6,744 nucleotides of DNA from an uncultured Clostridia bacterium (lineage in GTDB: Bacteria > Bacillota > Clostridia > Christensenellales > CASEPJ01): positions 1-6,744 of the forward strand of contig CASEPJ010000036.1 in NCBI GenBank assembly GCA_949289715.1. The letters are read 5' to 3'. Each line of letters starts with the position of its first letter. Within the stretch, counting starts at the first letter, position 1. Shown here piece after piece: positions 1 to 6,744 of the stretch. Below the pieces are notes generated by a model. The model was not told where the DNA came from and ran no database searches. It was given only the letters and a program-made list of their open reading frames with translations. The translations under genes and the position numbers were made by a program.

Positions 1-246
1 AACTTTTTATTTTTTCAAATGTTACGGATAACTCATTTGTTTATAAATATCCTAAAAAAAATTAAATATGCATTAAATTAATTTAAAAATAAAAAAGATT
101 AAAAATAGAAATATTACTTTATTAAAAAGACAAAAGCTAGTAAATTAATTTTTTTGTTAAGGCAATAATAAAATATTTAATGCAGAGTAATATTAATTTA
201 ATAAGGTAAATCATATTATATTATTAGTTATTTTTGCGTCTATATA

Positions 247-272
247 AAACATTTTTTATTAAAAAAATGTTT
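247..272. repeat. Perfect AT-rich inverted repeat (11-bp arms, 4-base loop)
   Basis: The left arm at 247-257 (AAACATTTTTT) is the exact reverse complement of the right arm at 262-272, around the loop ATTA (258-261). It lies about 130 bases before tig. It could be an operator, or a terminator for a transcript entering from the left, since arms of this composition make a weak hairpin. Long A/T runs make chance palindromes likelier here than in ordinary DNA, but 11 perfect pairs including a C-G pair are still notable. Confidence 0.5.
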
Positions 273-288
273 GCAAACGATAACGTTT
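269..288. promoter_or_regulatory. Candidate LacI/CcpA-type operator upstream of tig
   Basis: Two overlapping palindromes are read directly. GTTTGCAAAC at 269-278 is a perfect 10-base palindrome. AAACG (275-279) and CGTTT (284-288) form an inverted repeat around ATAA. The segment 272-285 fits the loose catabolite-responsive element pattern TGNAANCGNTNNCA except at its last base (G instead of A), counting T272 as the first position. LacI-family regulators, including CcpA in Firmicutes, bind sites of this kind. The regulator itself is not in the window, so the identity is an inference. The site would sit about 60 bases upstream of the proposed -35 box, or could belong to an unrelated upstream promoter. 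Confidence 0.28.
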
Positions 289-344
289 TCCTTTTAGATA
301 ATCTTTTAAAAATAGAAAATTTAAATTTATTATATGGAAAATTG

Positions 345-373
345 TTTACAATATATTGATTTTATGATAGACT
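345..373 (+). promoter_or_regulatory. Candidate sigma-A promoter of tig, extended -10
   Basis: A -35 box TTTACA (345-350, one mismatch to TTGACA) is followed after exactly 17 bases by a -10 box TAGACT (368-373, two mismatches to TATAAT). The -10 box is preceded by TG at 365-366, giving the extended TGn motif. Transcription would start near 380, leaving a leader of about 25 bases that still contains the GGAGG of tig. The spacing and position are right, but promoter-like words are common in such AT-rich DNA. Confidence 0.45.
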
Positions 374-404
374 TATAAAGTATATATTATGTTGGAGGAC
401 TGTC

Positions 405-1694
405 ATGAAATACACAGTTGAAAAAATCGAAGACGGCAAAAAAGCTAAATTTTCTTTTAAATTAACTGCCGCAGAATGGGAAGAAAATATTAACAGTGCA
501 TACGAGAAAAATAAAGGTAAATACGCATTGGACGGATTCAGAAAAGGTCATGTTCCGAGAAAAATATTAGAGCGTTATTATGGCGAAGGTCTTTTCTTTG
601 AAGATGCTTTTAACGATAATTTCCCCAAATATTACACTGAAGCTTTGGAAAAAGAGACATGGGCAGAACCTGTTGACAGACCGGAAATAGATATTTCTTC
701 AATAGATAAAAAAGGAATTAGTTTTACGGCTACCGTGATATTAAAACCGGAAGTAGAATTGGGTGCATATACGGGAATAAAAGTGAAAAAATCCGACTAT
801 CCCGTAACAGAAAAAGAAGTAGAAGAAGAACTTGAAAAAGCAAGAGAAAGAGGAGCAAGATTTATCGATGTTACAGACAGGGCTGTTCAAAAAGGAGATA
901 TGATTAATTTGGATTACAGCGGTTCTGTGGACGGAGTGAAATTTGAAGGCGGTACGGCTAAAAATCAGTCATTGGAAATAGGTAGCGGTTCTTTTATCCC
1001 CGGTTTCGAAGACCAGATTATAGGAAAAAATATAGGTGAGAATTTTGATATTACCGTAAAATTCCCCGATAATTATCATGCCGAAAATTTAAAAGGTAAG
1101 GATGCTGTTTTCAATATTACGGTAAACGAAATAAAAACAAGGGAACTTCCTAATCTTGACGACGATTTTGCCAAAGATGTTAGTGAATTTGATACTTTAG
1201 AAGATTATAAAAAGGATATCGAAAACAAATTAAAAGAAGAATCCACAAAACGTGCCGAAACAGAAAACGAAAACAAATTGATGGACGCCATTGTTGCGAA
1301 TGCCAAAGTCGATATTCCCGAATGTATGGTCAATGACGAACTCGACGCAATGTTAAGAGATTTCGAATACAGACTTATGTATCAGGGACTTAAATTGGAT
1401 GATTATTTTAAATATTTAAATATCACCGAAGACGATTTTAAAAAAGACAGAAGAGAAGATGCTTTAAGGGCAGTTAAAACCAGACTTGTTACGGAAGCTA
1501 TATTAAAAGCAGAGAAAATAGAATGTGATGACGAATCTTTGGAAAAATTATATGTGGAAACAGCCGCAAAAAATAACAAAGATGTTTCAGATTTTAAAAA
1601 ATCTTTAACCGAAAGACATATAGCTTACTATAAAGATCAGGTTGTTTTGGAAAAATTGTTGAAATTTATAAAAGAAAATAATATATTGGAATAA
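405..1694 (+). CDS. tig: Trigger factor, ribosome-associated chaperone and prolyl isomerase
   Basis: This cytosolic chaperone docks at the ribosomal exit tunnel and shields nascent chains; it also carries a peptidyl-prolyl cis-trans isomerase domain. At 429 residues it is full length for the family (E. coli about 432). The N-terminal ribosome-binding domain spans about residues 1-115 and holds the signature GFRKGHVP at 44-51. The FKBP-type domain covers about 164-243, with pocket aromatics in the expected places (Y171, F180, F201, Y224, F236). The rest is the helical, highly charged C-terminal chaperone domain, with PNLDDDFAKD at its start. The ATG is supported by GGAGG at 394-398, six bases upstream. 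It is the first gene of the cluster, with clpP 75 bases downstream. No truncation or unusual residue was seen. Confidence 0.97.
   Translation: MKYTVEKIEDGKKAKFSFKLTAAEWEENINSAYEKNKGKYALDGFRKGHVPRKILERYYGEGLFFEDAFNDNFPKYYTEALEKETWAEPVDRPEIDISSIDKKGISFTATVILKPEVELGAYTGIKVKKSDYPVTEKEVEEELEKARERGARFIDVTDRAVQKGDMINLDYSGSVDGVKFEGGTAKNQSLEIGSGSFIPGFEDQIIGKNIGENFDITVKFPDNYHAENLKGKDAVFNITVNEIKTRELPNLDDDFAKDVSEFDTLEDYKKDIENKLKEESTKRAETENENKLMDAIVANAKVDIPECMVNDELDAMLRDFEYRLMYQGLKLDDYFKYLNITEDDFKKDRREDALRAVKTRLVTEAILKAEKIECDDESLEKLYVETAAKNNKDVSDFKKSLTERHIAYYKDQVVLEKLLKFIKENNILE
1659..1687 (+). promoter_or_regulatory. Candidate internal promoter for clpP-clpX at the end of tig
   Basis: TTGAAA (1659-1664, one mismatch to TTGACA) is separated by exactly 17 bases from TATATT (1682-1687, one mismatch to TATAAT). 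The predicted start is near 1694, the tig stop codon, giving clpP a leader of about 75 bases. This is the best promoter match I found in the window, although it lies inside A/T-rich coding sequence and may be fortuitous. It would let clpPX be expressed separately from tig. Confidence 0.42.
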
Positions 1695-1729
1695 AAAAAT
1701 AATTTTAAAACTTATGTATTTTCAAAACA

Positions 1730-1746
1730 AGATTTGTTAAAAATCT
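1730..1746 (+). repeat. Small inverted repeat in the clpP leader
   Basis: AGATTT (1730-1735) is the exact reverse complement of AAATCT (1741-1746) around GTTAA. It lies 11-27 bases before the clpP ribosome binding site and would fall in the leader of a transcript starting near 1694. The stem is only six pairs with one G-C pair and no T-run follows, so it is not a terminator. It may have no function. Confidence 0.25.
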
Positions 1747-1756
1747 ATGTTGACCG

Positions 1757-1763
1757 AAAGGAG
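1757..1763 (+). promoter_or_regulatory. Ribosome binding site that fixes the clpP start
   Basis: AAAGGAG lies six bases before the ATG at 1770. A longer reading from a TTG at 1734 would place this motif inside the coding sequence, would have no good ribosome binding site of its own, and would add a 12-residue stretch not typical of ClpP. The ATG at 1770 is therefore preferred. Confidence 0.85.
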
Positions 1764-1769
1764 ATTATT

Positions 1770-2360
1770 ATGATTAGTAATTATTTGTTGCCTATGGTTG
1801 TCGAACAAACCGGTAAAGGCGAACGTTCCTACGATATATATTCACGTCTTTTGGAAGACAGAATTATATTTCTTTCGGGAGCGATTGACGACGCTATGGC
1901 AAATTGTATTGTTGCTCAGTTAATTTATTTGGAAAGTGTTGACCCCAAAAAGGAAATTATGCTTTACATTAACAGTCCGGGGGGCAGTGTTTCGGCAGGA
2001 ATGGCTATTTACGATACTATGAATTATATTTCCTGCGATGTTAAAACTATCTGTGTTGGGCTTGCCGCTTCTATGGCTGCGGTTATTTTATGCAGCGGTA
2101 CAAAAGGAAAAAGATATGCTTTGCCTAACAGCGAAATTATGATTCACCAACCTCTTGGCGGTACGGAAGGTCAGGCAAGTGACATTGCTATCCATGCAAA
2201 ACATATTTTAAAAACGAGAGAAAAATTAAATAAGATTTTAAGCGAGGCTTCCGGCCAACCGCTTGAAATTATTGAAAAAGATACAGACAGAGATAATTTT
2301 ATGTCCTCGGAGGAAGCTCGTGATTACGGGTTGATTGATAGTATATTTTATAACAGATAA
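1770..2360 (+). CDS. clpP: ClpP, proteolytic subunit of the ATP-dependent Clp protease
   Basis: This is the serine peptidase that forms the double-heptamer barrel into which ClpX threads unfolded substrates. From the ATG at 1770 it is 196 residues, the normal size. The catalytic triad is Ser101 (in GLAASMAA), His126 (in MIHQPLGG) and Asp175 (in DTDRDNF); the spacings of 25 and 49 residues match those of the E. coli enzyme. The oxyanion-loop motif SPGGSVSAG lies at 69-77, and ALPNSEIMIHQP at 117-128. The N-terminus (LLPMVVEQTGKGERSYDIYSRLL) contains the segment that lines the axial pore and contacts the ATPase. It has a few residues ahead of the usual start but no clear long propeptide. clpX follows after 12 bases, so the two are almost certainly co-transcribed and made for joint assembly. 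Only one clpP copy is visible. Confidence 0.97.
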   Translation: MISNYLLPMVVEQTGKGERSYDIYSRLLEDRIIFLSGAIDDAMANCIVAQLIYLESVDPKKEIMLYINSPGGSVSAGMAIYDTMNYISCDVKTICVGLAASMAAVILCSGTKGKRYALPNSEIMIHQPLGGTEGQASDIAIHAKHILKTREKLNKILSEASGQPLEIIEKDTDRDNFMSSEEARDYGLIDSIFYNR

Positions 2361-2372
2361 CGAGGTATTTAA

Positions 2373-3605
2373 ATGAAAAATGAAAAAGAAGAGGTATGTT
2401 GTTCTTTTTGCGGCAGACCCGAAAGCGAAGTTAAAAGATTGGTTTCTTCACCTAACGGAACCTATATTTGCGATGTGTGCATAAATATTTGCATGAGCGT
2501 TATAGAGGCTGAGGAAGCGGAAGCGGATATATGCGATATCAATTTGCTTCCGCCTTCGGAAATTCATAAAAGGTTGGACCAATATATAGTCGGGCAGGAA
2601 GAAGCAAAAAAAGTTTTGTCGGTTGCCGTCTATAATCATTATAAAAGAATTAACTCTCTCAATTCTTCTAAAACCGGCGACGATGAGCCGGAAATCGAAA
2701 AAAGCAATATTTTAATGCTCGGACCTACCGGGTCGGGTAAAACTTTGTTGGCAAAAACTCTTGCAAAAATTTTAAATGTTCCTTTTGCTGTGGCAGATGC
2801 TACCACACTTACCGAAGCAGGTTACGTCGGTGAAGATGTGGAAAATATATTACTTAAATTGATTAAGAATGCCGATTATAATGTTGCAAAAGCAGAAAAA
2901 GGTATTATTTATATTGATGAAATAGACAAAATCGCCAAAAAGACCGAAAACGTTTCGATAACGAGAGATGTTTCAGGGGAAGGAGTTCAGCAGGCATTAT
3001 TAAAAATAATAGAAGGCACGCAAGCAAACGTTCCTCCTATGGGGGGAAGAAAGCATCCTCAACAGGAATGTATTCCTATAGATACTACTAACATTTTATT
3101 TATTTTCGGCGGAGCCTTTGTGGGACTCGAAAAAATTATTCAAAAGAGAATGGAAAGTTCCAGTCTCGGGTTCGGTTCGGAAGTAAAAACTAAAGAAGAC
3201 GAACAAATTGAAAAATATTTAAAACAGGTAACGCCGCACGATTTGATAAAGTACGGCATTATACCGGAATTTGTAGGCAGAATACCGATTATAGTCGCTT
3301 TGAATTCTTTGGACGAAAATGCTTTAGTCAGTATTTTAACAAATCCCAAAAATGCTTTGACAAAACAATATGTCAGACTGTTCGGGCTGGATAACGTAGA
3401 GCTCGAATTTGAAGACGGTGCCATAAATGCGGTTGCAAAAAAAGCTATAGAATTAAATACGGGCGCAAGAGGTTTAAGAGCGATTTTGGAGGATGTAATG
3501 CTTGATGTAATGTATGAAATCCCTACAGAAAAGGATTTGAAAAAAGTGAAAATTACCGCAGATGTAATTAATAAAGTCTGCGAGCCCATTAAAATATACG
3601 CTTAA
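2373..3605 (+). CDS. clpX: ClpX, AAA+ unfoldase of the ClpXP protease
   Basis: This hexameric ATPase recognises, unfolds and translocates proteins into ClpP. It is 410 residues, full length. The N-terminal zinc-binding domain has C10-x2-C13 and C33-x2-C36. The AAA+ module has Walker A GPTGSGKT (117-124), the pore-1 loop GYVGED (150-155), Walker B IIYIDEIDK (178-186), the ClpX signature around TRDVSGEGVQQALLK (197-211), the RKH loop within GGRKHP (224-229), an arginine finger at R303 in GRIP, and sensor 2 R366 in GARGLR. The ClpP-docking tripeptide is LGF (265-267), where E. coli has IGF; Leu is a common variant in Gram-positives. GAGG at 2362-2365 precedes the ATG by seven bases. Its placement right after clpP makes it the partner ATPase. 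A hairpin follows the stop codon. Confidence 0.97.
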   Translation: MKNEKEEVCCSFCGRPESEVKRLVSSPNGTYICDVCINICMSVIEAEEAEADICDINLLPPSEIHKRLDQYIVGQEEAKKVLSVAVYNHYKRINSLNSSKTGDDEPEIEKSNILMLGPTGSGKTLLAKTLAKILNVPFAVADATTLTEAGYVGEDVENILLKLIKNADYNVAKAEKGIIYIDEIDKIAKKTENVSITRDVSGEGVQQALLKIIEGTQANVPPMGGRKHPQQECIPIDTTNILFIFGGAFVGLEKIIQKRMESSSLGFGSEVKTKEDEQIEKYLKQVTPHDLIKYGIIPEFVGRIPIIVALNSLDENALVSILTNPKNALTKQYVRLFGLDNVELEFEDGAINAVAKKAIELNTGARGLRAILEDVMLDVMYEIPTEKDLKKVKITADVINKVCEPIKIYA

Positions 3606-3621
3606 TGATTTTAAATTGATG

Positions 3622-3644
3622 AAGGCGGTATTTGCCGCCTTTTT
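3622..3644 (+). terminator. Hairpin with short T-run between clpX and lon
   Basis: AAGGCGG (3622-3628) pairs perfectly with CCGCCTT (3635-3641) around the loop TATTTG. Five of the seven pairs are G-C. The 3' arm runs into TTTTT at 3640-3644. It starts 17 bases after the clpX stop codon, the classic place for a Rho-independent terminator. The T-run is short and broken by ATAT, so termination may be partial. Only 35 bases separate its end from the lon start codon, so it would act as an attenuator for lon unless lon has a promoter of its own. Confidence 0.7.
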
Positions 3645-3679
3645 ATATCTTAAAAAACGAGAAGGAACTCGAAAATACT

Positions 3680-6019
3680 ATGGAAAATATAAATTATATT
3701 TTACCTTTGGTAGCTATGAGGGGCTTAACGCTGTTTCCTTTCCAATCGGCTACTTTCGATGTAGGAAGAGACAATTCGAAAGCGGCTTTATCTGCCGCTG
3801 CGGAACACGACGGTCAGGTTTTATTGGTTAGTCAATTGAATCCGGAGGAGCTTCAGCCCGATGTGAAGAATTTAAGTTCCGTTGGAGTAGTTGCCAAAAT
3901 AAAACAAGTTTTTAAAACAGCAAATAACATATTAAGGGTTTATGTAACGGTGGAATCAAGGGTTAAAATAGTGAATTATACTTCAATTGACCCTTATTTT
4001 TCGGCATATCATATTCCGTTTAATACATTCGTAAAAGACGATGTCAAATTTGAAGTTTTAAAGAGGGAAATGATTAAAATCACCGATGAATATATTAAAC
4101 TGGTTCAGAAAACGAATCCTGTAAACGATTTTAACGGATTAAAAAAAGTCGATTATGCCAATGAAATAAATAACAATACCGAAAATTTTATTTATACATT
4201 TTCCGCCGTGGCGATTAAAGACGAAAATACAAAACTATCCGTACTGTCTTCGCCGGCACTCGACGAACAGCTCGAAATTTTGCTTAGTGCTGCAGCTAAA
4301 GAATGTGAATTTTTAAAATTAGAAAGCATTATCGCTAACAAAGTTCGCGATCAGATAAATAAGGCTAATAAAGAAGTTTATTTAAGAGAGCAGATAAAAG
4401 CAATTAATGAAGAATTAGGCGGAGGCATTAGTGAAGCCGATGAGTTAAAAGATAAAATAAATAAAGCCAAACTTCCTAAGGATGTAAGAGATAAAGCACT
4501 AAAGGAAACCGAACGTTTGGCTGCTATTCCCATATCATCTCCTGAAAATGCGATGATTAGGAATTATTTGGACTGGCTATTGGATTTACCTTGGAAAAAG
4601 GCGGGTAGAACTTCCTATAATTTACAAAAAGCCGAACGTATTTTAAATGAAGACCATTACGGACTCGATAAAGTTAAGGAAAGAATTTTAGAACATATTG
4701 CCGTAATGAAATTAAGTAAAAATACAAAAGGTACTATTTTATGCTTTGTAGGCCCTCCGGGAACGGGAAAAACATCAGTTGCACATTCTATAGCCAGAGC
4801 ACTTAACAGAAAATTTGTCAGAATAAGTCTTGGCGGAGTAAGCGATGAGGCTGATATAAGAGGGCACAGAAGAACATATGTAGGCGCTGCTCCCGGTCGA
4901 ATTATGTACGCATTAAAAGAAGCCGGTGTTAATAATCCCGTGATTTTATTGGACGAAATAGATAAACTTACGCATAATTATAGAGGCGATCCTGCCTCCG
5001 CACTTTTGGAATTACTTGATCCACATCAGAACAGTAATTTTAGGGATCATTTTATAGAATTGCCCTTTGACATGAAAGACGTTATGTTTATAACTACAGC
5101 CAATTCTGTAGATACCATTCCTGAACCGCTTTTTGACAGAATGGAAATTATTCATTTATCGGGTTATACCGAGGATGAAAAAATAGAAATTGCAAAACAT
5201 TATATAATTTCTAGACAGGAAAAGGAAAACGGTTTAAAACAAAATACCATCGATATAGACGATAAGACTTTGGCTTTTATTATCAACGGATATACAAGGG
5301 AAAGCGGAGTGAGAGGATTGGAAAGAGAGCTTGCCACAATTGCAAGAAAATGCGCAAAAAAAATTCTTACAGAAAATATAAATTCGAATAATGCGCATAT
5401 AAAAATTACTCAAGACGAAATAAAAGAATTTTTAGGTCCGGTTCAATATTTCAAAGAAGACAACGACATTCTTCCCGACGAAGCCGGCGTTGTGACAGGT
5501 CTTGCGTGGACGGCTTTTGGCGGACAAACATTAGACATAGAAGTTATTTTAATGAAAGGTGAAGGGGAAATTACCATAACCGGTCAGTTAGGGGATGTAA
5601 TGCAGGAATCCGCTAAAACAGCATTAAGTTATGTAAAGGCAAATGCGGAAAAATATAATATCAATCCCGATGTTTTCTCCAAAACAAATCTTCATATTCA
5701 TGTACCGGAAGGTGCCATAAAAAAAGACGGACCTTCTGCAGGGATAACTTTAGCTACCGCTATTTTATCGGCTTTTACTTCTAAACCTGTTAAAAACGAT
5801 GTTGCTATGACGGGTGAAATTACTCTGCGAGGCAGAGTACTTGCCATCGGCGGATTGAGAGAAAAAACTCTTGCTGCTTTAAGGGCGGGAATTAAAACTG
5901 TAATAATTCCGAAAGGCAACGAAAAAGATTTAGAAGAATTACCTCAAAAAGTCAAAGACGGGATAAAAATAATACCCGTATCGAAAATAAACGAAGTATT
6001 TGAAATTGCTTTTTCATAA
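3680..6019 (+). CDS. lon: Lon, ATP-dependent AAA+ serine protease (LonA type)
   Basis: This soluble homohexameric protease degrades misfolded and selected regulatory proteins. From the ATG at 3680 it has 779 residues, close to the 784 of E. coli. The N-terminal substrate-binding domain begins with ILPLVAMRGLTLFP (7-20) and leads into the helical region with YLREQIKAINEELG (234-247). The ATPase has Walker A GPPGTGKT (358-365), a pore loop at Y400-V401, Walker B ILLDEIDK (422-429) and sensor 2 R545 in GVRGLER. The protease domain has the catalytic dyad Ser686 (in KDGPSAGIT) and Lys729 (in GGLREKTLAA), 43 residues apart as in E. coli. No membrane segment is seen, so it is LonA rather than LonB. 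A longer reading from a TTG at 3632 starts inside the hairpin loop and is rejected. The ribosome binding site AAGGA (3662-3666) is 13 bases from the ATG, longer than usual, which may lower translation. Confidence 0.97.
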   Translation: MENINYILPLVAMRGLTLFPFQSATFDVGRDNSKAALSAAAEHDGQVLLVSQLNPEELQPDVKNLSSVGVVAKIKQVFKTANNILRVYVTVESRVKIVNYTSIDPYFSAYHIPFNTFVKDDVKFEVLKREMIKITDEYIKLVQKTNPVNDFNGLKKVDYANEINNNTENFIYTFSAVAIKDENTKLSVLSSPALDEQLEILLSAAAKECEFLKLESIIANKVRDQINKANKEVYLREQIKAINEELGGGISEADELKDKINKAKLPKDVRDKALKETERLAAIPISSPENAMIRNYLDWLLDLPWKKAGRTSYNLQKAERILNEDHYGLDKVKERILEHIAVMKLSKNTKGTILCFVGPPGTGKTSVAHSIARALNRKFVRISLGGVSDEADIRGHRRTYVGAAPGRIMYALKEAGVNNPVILLDEIDKLTHNYRGDPASALLELLDPHQNSNFRDHFIELPFDMKDVMFITTANSVDTIPEPLFDRMEIIHLSGYTEDEKIEIAKHYIISRQEKENGLKQNTIDIDDKTLAFIINGYTRESGVRGLERELATIARKCAKKILTENINSNNAHIKITQDEIKEFLGPVQYFKEDNDILPDEAGVVTGLAWTAFGGQTLDIEVILMKGEGEITITGQLGDVMQESAKTALSYVKANAEKYNINPDVFSKTNLHIHVPEGAIKKDGPSAGITLATAILSAFTSKPVKNDVAMTGEITLRGRVLAIGGLREKTLAALRAGIKTVIIPKGNEKDLEELPQKVKDGIKIIPVSKINEVFEIAFS

Positions 6020-6041
6020 ACGACAAAAAAGGTAAAAAATA

Positions 6042-6638
6042 ATGATTATTAAAAATGCAGAATTCGTAAAATCTTTAGCTTCATCTAAAGATTTTTATGA
6101 TACCTATATGCCTGAAATTTTAATTGCCGGCAGAAGTAATGTGGGTAAATCTAGTTTTATCAATTATATAGCGAATAATTCAAAACTCGCAAGGACTTCT
6201 GCCGCTCCAGGCAGAACCAGGCTAATCAATTTGTTTTTATTTAATAAATCTTTTCTTTTTGTGGATTTACCCGGTTTTGGTTTTGCCTCCGTATCTAAAG
6301 ACGAAAAACGCAAGTGGGCGGCATTGATAGAGGGGTATATTAATTATTCTAAAAATATCGTTAACGTTTTTCATTTAATAGATATAAGACATAATCCCTC
6401 ATCGGATGATTTAACTATGATAAATTATTTGCATGAATCGGGGATTCCTTTTACCGTAATAGCAACAAAATGCGATAAATTGAGCAGACTGCAATTAATT
6501 AACGCCAAAAGAGAAATAGCAGCGTCGTTAAAAATAGCGGAGGGTAATATTATTTGCGTTTCTTCGCAGAAAAAGACGGGTAAAGATGAAGTTTTAAAAA
6601 GACTTGAACAATTATTGACTTTTGAAAAAGAAGAGTAA
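6042..6638 (+). CDS. engB: EngB/YsxC/YihA, ribosome-biogenesis GTPase
   Basis: This small essential GTPase of the TrmE-Era-EngA-EngB group takes part in late assembly of the 50S ribosomal subunit. It is 198 residues, the typical length, and is a single G domain. G1 is GRSNVGKSS (30-38). The G2 region carries T59 in SAAPGRTRLIN (53-63). G3 is DLPGFG (75-80), with the family's extra aromatic-glycine pattern. G4 is TKCDK (142-146), where Cys replaces the more usual Ala. G5 is about VSSQKKTG near residue 175. The ATG has an AAAAGG-type ribosome binding site (6027-6032) nine bases upstream and lies 22 bases after lon, so co-transcription is likely. Placement after lon is the arrangement known from Bacillus and its relatives. 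The C-terminus ends in acidic residues; no terminator is evident downstream. Confidence 0.95.
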   Translation: MIIKNAEFVKSLASSKDFYDTYMPEILIAGRSNVGKSSFINYIANNSKLARTSAAPGRTRLINLFLFNKSFLFVDLPGFGFASVSKDEKRKWAALIEGYINYSKNIVNVFHLIDIRHNPSSDDLTMINYLHESGIPFTVIATKCDKLSRLQLINAKREIAASLKIAEGNIICVSSQKKTGKDEVLKRLEQLLTFEKEE

Positions 6639-6744
6639 GAAAAATAAAAATCTTAGTTAATTATATACATTTAATTAAAAAATATATTGTTTTGTTTAAT
6701 AGTTAAAAAAATAATGTTTTATTAAAAATTTTAAATTAAATGTA

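Larger units (their letters stand above)
1..404. other. AT-rich gene-free region upstream of tig
   Basis: No convincing open reading frame, tRNA or rRNA is visible on either strand. The composition is extreme: 16 G or C among bases 1-120. A small imperfect hairpin sits at 16-39 (CAAATG pairing with CATTTG, plus an inner TTA/TAA pairing around CGGA). It could be the worn terminator of a gene outside the window, but the following T-run is weak. The stretch from about 70 to 240 shows only A/T runs and short repeats such as AAATTAATTT, which are expected by chance at this composition. The informative part is 247-404, which holds the palindromes, the promoter candidate and the tig ribosome binding site described separately. 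Confidence 0.7.

Noticed and set aside
16..39. Hairpin at the left edge as a terminator of an upstream gene
   Set aside because: The stem is bulged and A/T-rich, the T-run is poor on both strands, and no upstream gene is visible to assign it to.
154..181. TTGTTA-N16-TTTAAT as a promoter far upstream of tig
   Set aside because: The match is weak, in DNA where such words are expected by chance, and there is no gene nearby for it to serve ahead of the better tig promoter candidate.
1750..1755. TTGACC before clpP as a CtsR heat-shock operator
   Set aside because: CtsR sites are tandem heptads (GGTCAAA on one strand) separated by three bases. Only one incomplete half-site is present and no correctly spaced partner is found.
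3140..3589. Minus-strand open frame of 149 codons inside clpX
   Set aside because: It is a reverse-frame shadow of the well-conserved clpX coding sequence, rich in Ser, Phe and Ile as expected from antisense of Lys- and Glu-rich codons. The short minus-strand frames at 2448-2639 and 5698-5919 are rejected on the same grounds.
3616..3831. Short + strand reading frame of 71 codons overlapping the clpX-lon hairpin and the start of lon
   Set aside because: It is out of frame with lon, overlaps its conserved N-terminal coding sequence, has no proper ribosome binding site and resembles no family.
6639..6744. Possible terminator or new gene start after engB
   Set aside because: The stretch is almost entirely A and T, with no stable G/C hairpin and no usable reading frame before the window ends.

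Overview
The window holds a complete, compact protein-quality-control locus from a low-GC bacterium: trigger factor (tig), clpP, clpX, lon and the ribosome-assembly GTPase engB (ysxC/yihA), all on the + strand. Gaps are 75 bp (tig-clpP), 12 bp (clpP-clpX), 74 bp (clpX-lon) and 22 bp (lon-engB). The flanks are extremely AT-rich (16 G or C among the first 120 bases, by direct count), while the coding DNA is more balanced. Low GC, purine-rich Shine-Dalgarno sequences, and an engB gene directly after lon point to a Firmicute, most likely of the clostridial type. This assignment rests on family knowledge and general sequence resemblance, not on a database search.

Layout: positions 1-404 contain no gene. 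Their last 160 bases hold a cluster of perfect palindromes (about 247-288), one of which resembles a CcpA cre or LacI-family operator, followed by a plausible extended -10 sigma-A promoter and a strong ribosome binding site for tig. A second good promoter match lies at the 3' end of tig and could drive clpPX. A GC-rich hairpin with a short T-run directly follows clpX and ends only 35 bases before lon, so lon is either fed by readthrough or uses a promoter I cannot see. Positions 6639-6744 are AT-rich and hold no recognisable gene or terminator.

The genes form one functional theme. Trigger factor meets nascent chains at the ribosome exit tunnel. ClpX unfolds substrates and feeds them to the ClpP barrel. 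Lon is an independent single-chain AAA+ protease that removes damaged and regulatory proteins. EngB helps build the large ribosomal subunit. All five proteins are full length, with their key catalytic and nucleotide-binding residues intact.

I find no undescribed system, mobile element, CRISPR array or RNA gene here. The points worth a second look are regulatory: the palindromes upstream of tig, the internal promoter before clpP, and the hairpin between clpX and lon. No CIRCE element or complete CtsR operator was seen.
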